Assembly (NCBI RefSeq): GCF_016862215.1
Contig: NZ_BOMN01000021.1
Coordinates: 20,380-84,379 of the forward strand
DNA from: Winogradskya humida
GTDB lineage: Bacteria > Actinomycetota > Actinomycetes > Mycobacteriales > Micromonosporaceae
DNA: 64,000 nucleotides
Direction: 5' to 3'
A program made the translations under genes and the position numbers. The notes beneath the pieces were generated by a model. That model saw nothing but the letters and a program-made list of their open reading frames with translations. It had not been told where the DNA came from and searched no databases. This document shows positions 61,291-64,000 of the stretch, in pieces; the first letter of the stretch is position 1, and each line of letters begins with the position of its first letter.

Positions 61291-62568
61291 CTAGGCGGCG
61301 CCCTGCGCGGTGGCGGCCACTGCCATCGTCGACCATTTCATCGCCGCCATCACGGTTCCGGACAGGTCCTGGCCTGCGTACGCGGCAGCAACTTCTTTCA
61401 GATCTCCCCGCTCGTACGCGTTGACGACCCGCAGCACCTGCCCGATCTTCCCGGTGCCCCGCTCGAGGGCCTGCTCGATCTCCGGGGTCAGCGGCAACTG
61501 GTGTGCCATCGACGCCGGGCTGATCCCGAGCATCTGCGCGACCGCCGTGATCAGTCCCGCCATGAACGCCGCGTCGCCCGCGGCACCGAACGTGGCGGCG
61601 ACGTTCTCGCAGAGACGGGCCCGGGTCAGGGCGTCGGCCATCTGGGTCTCGGTCGCCTCGGCCACGTCGTCGACGACCATCAGCATCGCCCACTGGCGGA
61701 TGTGGGGCAGACCGAGCATGACGACCGCTTGGCGTACGGAGGACACCCGGCTCGTCGCACCCACCGCGGCCGAGTTGCTGGCCCGCAGGACCCGCATCGT
61801 CAGCGCCGGGTCGCCCGCGATGATCCGCAGAACCTTGTCCAGGTCGGCGTCGGGGGCGGTCAGCGCGCCGAGCAGTTCGAGGCGGCGCAGCTTCGACGGG
61901 GTGAGGCTCTGCGCGGTCAGGACCTGGGGGCGGCTCAGGACGTACCCCTGGCGCAGTTCGAAGCCGTACCTGTTGCTGAGCGCGAGATGCTCGCCGGTCT
62001 CGAGCCCCTCGGCCACGATCTTGATGTCGGGGTAGGCCCGGCACGCGGCGACGATCTCGTCGAGATGCGTGAGATCCCCGTCGAGCAGATCAAGCTTCAC
62101 GTACGACGCCAGCGGCAGCAGCTTCTCGTGCCCCGACCCCCACACGAAGTCGTCGAGCGCGATCTTGTAGCCCTGCGCGACCAGCTCCGTCACGCCCGCG
62201 ATCACCTCGTCGTCGACCTCGACCGTCTCGAGGACCTCCAGCACGACGTGCTCCGGCCCGAACGGCAGAATCAGCTCGCCGACCAGGAACTCCCGGGTCA
62301 TGTTGATGAAGCAGGTACGGTCCCCGACAACCTCGTCGATGCCGAACTCGGTGAACGCGTTCACGATGACCTGGCTCGTCGCGTACGTGTCGCGCCGGCC
62401 TGCCTCGATCGCGTCCATGCTGCCTCGGAACAGCAGCTCGTAGGCGACGACATCGCCGGTCTGATCGAAGATCGGCTGACGCCCGACATGTACGAGCTGT
62501 GTCCCCGGCAACGGGATCGGCACCATGGGGTTCACGCCATGATTGATCGGCGGCACCGGCCCCGGCAT
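61291..62568 (-). CDS. EAL-HDOD signalling protein (YuxH/CdgJ type)
   Basis: A protein of about 425 residues from ATG 62568 (ATG 62526 is possible; the frame is open far upstream). The N-terminal EAL-like domain begins VHVGRQPIFDQTGDVVAYEL; the EAL motif reads ELL and other catalytic residues are changed (DDFVWGSGHEKL in place of DDFGTG), so it is probably inactive. The C-terminal HDOD domain includes ALTMRVLRASNSAAVG and QAVVMLGLPHIRQWAMLMVV. Members regulate motility or cyclic-di-GMP signalling by protein contact. It lies close to a full GGDEF-EAL protein in this window. It is upstream of the reductase-like gene in the same direction. Confidence 0.85.
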   Translation of the reverse strand: MPGPVPPINHGVNPMVPIPLPGTQLVHVGRQPIFDQTGDVVAYELLFRGSMDAIEAGRRDTYATSQVIVNAFTEFGIDEVVGDRTCFINMTREFLVGELILPFGPEHVVLEVLETVEVDDEVIAGVTELVAQGYKIALDDFVWGSGHEKLLPLASYVKLDLLDGDLTHLDEIVAACRAYPDIKIVAEGLETGEHLALSNRYGFELRQGYVLSRPQVLTAQSLTPSKLRRLELLGALTAPDADLDKVLRIIAGDPALTMRVLRASNSAAVGATSRVSSVRQAVVMLGLPHIRQWAMLMVVDDVAEATETQMADALTRARLCENVAATFGAAGDAAFMAGLITAVAQMLGISPASMAHQLPLTPEIEQALERGTGKIGQVLRVVNAYERGDLKEVAAAYAGQDLSGTVMAAMKWSTMAVAATAQGAA

Positions 62569-62620
62569 GAAGGTTTTCACCCAGCCCGGTCGTAAAAGAG
62601 TGGCATTCGTGGTGCAGCCC

Positions 62621-63457
62621 TCAGATTCGAGCCCCGCGCAACTCCTCGACCAGCGACGATCCCGCCGGCGTCCACCCCAGCCCCCGCGCCTTCGCCCCGC
62701 TCGCCCCCTGGTCCAGCAGCAACGCGTCGGCATAGGCAACCCCCAGCCGCTGCCGCGAGACCTCAGCACTCTCCGCCACGAAGCCACCCAGGGCCTCCCC
62801 AAGCTCCCGTACGCTCGGATTGTCGCCGCTCGCCCCGATCAGATACCCGAGCCCCTCACCCCGCTCGAGCACAATCCGGTACAGCGCCGCGATGTCATCC
62901 ACGTGCACGGTGGCCCAGTGCTGCGACCCGTCCCCGACCAACGGCACCTTCCCGTCATCGGTACGCGCCCCGGCGAACCCTTCGATGACCATCCCACCGC
63001 CGTGCCCGTAAACAACGCCCGGCGCAATGATCGTCACCACCAGGCCGGACGTGAGCACGGCCTCCTCCACGGGGATGCGCCAGGCGGTCAGGGCCGGCGG
63101 CTGAACCGGCGACTCCTCGGTGATCGAGGTGTTGTCCCCCCACAGCCAGATCCCGCTGGTGTGCACATACGGCTTCCCGGCCCGGCGCGCGGCCTCGAGC
63201 ACGTTCCTGTCCAGCAGCGCGTTCCCGGCGTCACCTGTCGCAGCGAGGTGCGCCACGGCATCAGCCTCCCTGAACCGCTCCGCAGCCCACCCCGGCTCGA
63301 ACAGATCCCCGACAGCAGCCCGCGCCCCGAGCCCGCTGACCTTCGCCGCAGCCCGGGCACTCCGCACCAGCGCGATGACCTCATGCCCCGCCGAAACCAG
63401 CTCCGCCACCACCGCCGACCCGATATACCCTGACCCACCCGTCACCGCGATCTTCAT
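62621..63457 (-). CDS. NAD(P)-dependent epimerase/dehydratase (extended SDR)
   Basis: A 278-residue protein. The Rossmann start MKIAVTGGSGYIGSAVVAEL has the TGxxGxxG dinucleotide motif (residues 6-13). DLFEPGW and VAHLAATG are standard strand ends. The active site is of a variant kind: HTSGIWLWGD lies where YxxxK proteins have their serine, and no plain YxxxK is seen, as in several NAD(P)H-binding atypical SDRs. A VVTIIAPGVVYGHGGGM stretch matches the substrate domain of family members. The ATG at 63457 is exact. The substrate is unknown. The GNAT gene is divergent with about 66 bases between. Confidence 0.87.
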   Translation of the reverse strand: MKIAVTGGSGYIGSAVVAELVSAGHEVIALVRSARAAAKVSGLGARAAVGDLFEPGWAAERFREADAVAHLAATGDAGNALLDRNVLEAARRAGKPYVHTSGIWLWGDNTSITEESPVQPPALTAWRIPVEEAVLTSGLVVTIIAPGVVYGHGGGMVIEGFAGARTDDGKVPLVGDGSQHWATVHVDDIAALYRIVLERGEGLGYLIGASGDNPSVRELGEALGGFVAESAEVSRQRLGVAYADALLLDQGASGAKARGLGWTPAGSSLVEELRGARI

Positions 63458-63523
63458 AATGTGACGCTAACCCGTCACAGGCCCCGAACGGACCGTGACG
63501 TTACCCACGAGGAACACATCACC

Positions 63524-64000
63524 ATGCTGCGCACTGACCGCCTACTGCTGCGCCAGTGGCTCCCGTCCGACCGCGCCCCGTTCGCCGCGATGAACGCCGA
63601 CCCGGTGGTCATGCGCCACTTCCCGGCCACACTGACCGCCGCCGAGAGCGACGCGATGGCGGACCGGCTCTCGGCGGCTATCGCTTCGCGGGGGTGGGGA
63701 TTCTGGGCGGTGGAGCTGATCGCGACGGGCGACTTTTGCGGATTTGTCGGCATTCAGCCGGTTCCGGCTGCGCTGCCGTTCGCCCCCGCCGTGGAGATCG
63801 GCTGGCGGATCGCCCCGGCTTACTGGGGCCAGGGCCTCGCCCCCGAAGCCGCGCGAGCAGCAATCACCTACGCCTTCGCCCCGCCGGCCGCAGGTGGCCC
63901 GGCTGATAATGGTTCGGCCGTGGGTGGTTCGGCCGTGGGTGGTTCGGCCGTGGGTGGTTCGGCCGTGGGTGGTTCGGCCGTGGGTGGTTCGGCCGTGGGT
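63524..64000 (+). CDS. GNAT N-acetyltransferase (RimJ/RimL type), partial, with pentapeptide repeat insertion
   Basis: The gene runs off the window end. ATG 63524 has GAGGA about ten bases upstream. The protein starts MLRTDRLLLRQWLPSDRAPF, the classic RimJ/RimL opening, and includes WAVELIATGDFCGFVGIQPV and EIGWRIAPAYWGQGLAPEAA (acetyl-CoA loop). Right after ITYAFAPPA, where the fold should continue with the next strand, the frame enters a repeat of GGSAV units that reaches the window edge. The repeat keeps the frame. Whether the rest of the GNAT fold follows cannot be seen. The substrate is unknown. Confidence 0.8.
   Translation, partial: MLRTDRLLLRQWLPSDRAPFAAMNADPVVMRHFPATLTAAESDAMADRLSAAIASRGWGFWAVELIATGDFCGFVGIQPVPAALPFAPAVEIGWRIAPAYWGQGLAPEAARAAITYAFAPPAAGGPADNGSAVGGSAVGGSAVGGSAVGGSAVGGSAVG
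63911..64000. repeat. Perfect 15-bp tandem repeat, at least six copies
   Basis: GGTTCGGCCGTGGGT is repeated six times without a mismatch from 63911 to 64000 and is cut by the window end. In the GNAT frame each copy encodes GSAVG. The lack of drift suggests recent expansion. Confidence 0.95.

Overview
The window comes from a high-GC Gram-positive bacterium, almost certainly an actinomycete and probably Micromonosporaceae (Actinoplanes-like). The reasons are very high GC with strong third-position GC, many GTG starts and one TTG start, ATGA/GTGA stop-start overlaps in operons, and actinomycete families such as the DUF6230/DUF6114 pair, an EgtA-like ligase and a DUF2993 protein. The genus is inference. 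I see no tRNA, rRNA, CRISPR array, intact insertion sequence or prophage.

Layout. 1-3.5 kb: tail of an unknown gene, an esterase, a frameshifted small membrane gene, two hypotheticals and an orphan egtA-like ligase. 3.6-8.8 kb: a four-gene peptide/nickel-type ABC importer in which both ATPases are fused. 8.7-11.7 kb: a two-gene cassette, an N-terminally truncated pseudokinase fused to an SF1 helicase plus a winged-helix-like partner. It faces a D-serine-dehydratase-like gene across a 50-bp perfect palindrome. 13-16.7 kb: ArsR-type regulator, DUF1992 protein and the DUF6230/DUF6114 secreted/membrane pair. 17-20.6 kb: two coupled sensor kinases with no response regulator. 20.7-23.9 kb: a secreted repeat protein and glycogen phosphorylase. 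23.9-28 kb: a LysR relic and a large unknown protein carrying an expanding hexapeptide repeat. 28-31.4 kb: an AglEFG-like alpha-glucoside importer. 32-35.2 kb: DUF2993 lipid-binding protein and an OmpR-type two-component system. 35.3-40.9 kb: cydABDC, the cytochrome bd oxidase operon, with a one-base frameshift in cydD as given. 41-42.9 kb: a Tet(M)/Otr(A)-type ribosomal protection GTPase behind a leader peptide. 43-47.9 kb: MHYT sensor and metH under an SAH riboswitch. 48-54.7 kb: an alpha/alpha-barrel protein, a kinase-DinB fusion, a molybdenum hydroxylase (FAD and fused FeS-Mo subunits) and a hypothetical. 54.7-64 kb: GGDEF-EAL protein, a second two-component system, a PepSY/propeller protein, a glutathionyl-hydroquinone-reductase-like protein, an EAL-HDOD protein, an epimerase, and a GNAT acetyltransferase interrupted by a 15-bp tandem repeat at the window edge.

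The most unusual items are the pseudokinase-helicase cassette with its palindromic control region, the leader-peptide arrangement of the ribosomal protection gene, the kinase-DinB fusion next to the molybdenum hydroxylase, a 26-bp duplication that created a mini-ORF between a response regulator and its kinase, and several in-frame tandem repeats. Signalling genes are unusually dense: four histidine kinases, two response regulators, MHYT, GGDEF-EAL and EAL-HDOD. Tail-to-tail gene overlaps recur.
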